Positions 42,182 to 43,339 of a stretch of DNA of 43,339 nt are shown here, piece by piece (within the stretch, counting starts at the first letter, position 1; each line of letters starts with the position of its first letter). Below the pieces are notes generated by a model. It was not told where the DNA came from. It worked only from the letters and a program-made list of their open reading frames with translations, and made no database searches. The stretch is from NCBI GenBank assembly GCA_030684405.1, contig JAUXYA010000006.1:1-43339 (forward strand), in the 5' to 3' direction. This stretch comes from Burkholderiales bacterium (GTDB lineage Bacteria; Pseudomonadota; Gammaproteobacteria; Burkholderiales; SG8-41). Position numbers and translations under genes: made by a program.

Positions 42182-42492
42182 ATAATGCAACGAGTCGTTA
42201 AGCCGTAAGCGGCGCTAATTAGGCCGTCTGTGCTGGGCGGCAGCTTGCTGCGCTTGGAAAGTGCCGGGCAATGCCGCGAACAGCCTCTTCCCGACTTTAA
42301 AAAATGTCCGACTGCACGCGCGGCTACGCATGTATTGGAGCATCGGGAACAATTTGCTTCCAAGTAAGCTGGGCGGCATGGCGGCCGAAGAAGCTGGCCG
42401 GTAGCAGGCATCGGGATCTGCATGACAGACCGGGTGAAAGGGGCACAGGAAACCGGAAATCTCAAATCCTTGCCCTGGATTCGTCCGTCTAA
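42182..42492. other. Gene-free stretch
   Basis: No convincing gene or box in 311 bases between the rightward regulator gene and the leftward coiled-coil gene, so both end here. No strong terminator is seen. Confidence 0.45.
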
Positions 42493-43029
42493 TCAGTGAG
42501 CTGTCAGGGTGGTAGAACTCGCAAATGCAGACAATGATTGCGCCAGTTTGGTGGCTGCGGTGGCGGTTTCGGCCGATCTTATCGCAACCAATACTGAGCT
42601 CATCGAGCCTAGAATCGCAGTGACATCCCGATCATTCTCAGTTACTTTTTTTGCGGTCAGCAATACTTCGTGAGCTAATCTGGTTGCTTCCGCTGCAGAC
42701 TTGGCGGCCGTTTCGGCAGCGATTTCCGCCTCTTCTACGGAAACCAGAAGCATAAGGTTTTTCGGCTTCTCCATTGCGTTCGCCACCTTCTGGGCCGCAC
42801 GCAACGACTTTGCTGCGGCCCTGCCGGAGAGCACCGCCGCTTCAGTGGATTTGCGGGTGAGGGCTCTCAGTGACTCCAGCGCAACGTTGCTGCTTTCAGT
42901 CGCGCTGGAGTATCTCTTCCGCAAATTCGCGAGTTCTTTGTTCAGCTTAACGATCTTCGTGGCCGCCTCATCGATCAACGTGCGCAAAGTAATCTCTCCT
43001 TGAAGTGCCTGCTGAACATGCTCAATCAT
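42493..43029 (-). CDS. Ala-rich coiled-coil protein, unknown
   Basis: The 178-residue protein is almost all helical and rich in Ala, Thr and Ser, with heptad-like patterns from about residue 20 to 150. No Cys, no signal peptide. It looks like a phasin-like or coiled-coil structural protein, but I recognise no family. It stands alone at the right end. Confidence 0.65.
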   Translation of the reverse strand: MIEHVQQALQGEITLRTLIDEAATKIVKLNKELANLRKRYSSATESSNVALESLRALTRKSTEAAVLSGRAAAKSLRAAQKVANAMEKPKNLMLLVSVEEAEIAAETAAKSAAEATRLAHEVLLTAKKVTENDRDVTAILGSMSSVLVAIRSAETATAATKLAQSLSAFASSTTLTAH

Positions 43030-43240
43030 ATCTTAGTGACATTCGCTATGGTCGGTATATTACATAGGAGAGACTAAACTTCGAATTGATCCAGAAAGGA
43101 GTGTGGGTGAGCTAACCCCTAGTGCAAGAATTGACAGGAGATGCGAACTCTCGAACAACGGGTTAAAAGTTGATTTATTGAGGATTACCAAACCCCATGA
43201 CACGGCATATCTATTCCGACATGCCTCCCTCACCCTCGAT
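43030..43240. other. Gene-free stretch
   Basis: No gene or box seen in these bases, which lie between the last gene and the palindrome cluster at the right end. Confidence 0.4.
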
Positions 43241-43292
43241 CCCTCTCCCGGAGGGAGAGGGATGCAAAGCCCTTCTCCCGTCGGGAGAAGGG
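43241..43292. repeat. REP-like double palindrome
   Basis: Two adjacent perfect stems: CCCTCTCCC-GGA-GGGAGAGGG (43241-43261) and CCCTTCTCCC-GTC-GGGAGAAGGG (43270-43292). This is a known type of dispersed intergenic repeat in beta- and gammaproteobacteria. Confidence 0.75.
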
Positions 43293-43322
43293 GACACTTG
43301 AAGCGGAGCAGAAGGGTGGGGA

Positions 43323-43339
43323 TGAGGGAGAAGTGTCGC
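43323..43339. repeat. Terminal direct repeat, right copy
   Basis: The last 17 bases equal the first 17 bases of the window. They are the tail of the REP-like cluster just before them. Confidence 0.8.

Overview
The window reads as chromosomal DNA of a moderately GC-rich betaproteobacterium, probably Burkholderiales or a close relative. The evidence is the gene families, the PEP-CTERM proteins, the REP-like intergenic palindromes, and the SD-led small genes. I see no tRNA, rRNA, CRISPR array, insertion sequence or phage structural gene. The first and last 17 bases are identical and the right end lies in a REP-like palindrome cluster, so the window looks like a contig cut at a repeat, or less likely a circle.

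Left part (1-9.6 kb, metabolic): a 44-residue zinc ribbon; a leftward block of glyoxalase-fold protein, CaiB/BaiF CoA-transferase and a three-subunit molybdenum hydroxylase (CoxS, CoxM, CoxL-like, with a form II-like active-site loop, so not a proven CO dehydrogenase); then MetC, a class I aminotransferase, a small membrane protein and TrmO.

Right part (9.7-43 kb, stress and envelope): YqjD/YqjE-like membrane proteins with a phasin, an M48 lipoprotein protease, dodecin, a glycine-zipper lipoprotein, an Mce-type lipid transport operon, a collagen-like lipoprotein, a BrkB/YihY protein, DUF3309, a YflT-like protein, an L,D-transpeptidase-like protein with a flavodoxin-fold protein, entericidin, PRC-barrel, hemerythrin, AsmA, Mn-type superoxide dismutase, the proteasome relative Anbu, a metallo-beta-lactamase-fold protein, a heme-oxygenase-like diiron protein, catalase HPII, two PEP-CTERM proteins, an AI-2E family permease and a Crp/Fnr-type regulator.

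The main discovery candidate is a 16-bp palindromic box, TGTnCG-N4-CGnACA, found in gene-free DNA in front of about a dozen transcription units of the right part and not noticed in the first 9.6 kb. In nearly every case a TAnnnT-like -10 element starts about 21 bases after the gene-proximal half. That puts the box about 42 bases before the start of transcription, as in class II Crp/Fnr activation. The Crp/Fnr gene at 41468-42181 has a degenerate copy in front of it. One perfect box (25789-25804) faces no gene on its strand, but it is followed by a well-placed -10 and, about 45 bases beyond the predicted start, by a strong intrinsic terminator. This predicts a small RNA of about 80 nt. I therefore read the right part as one stress regulon (oxidative defence, envelope maintenance, small membrane proteins) controlled by a Crp/Fnr-type protein. 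This is inference from sequence.
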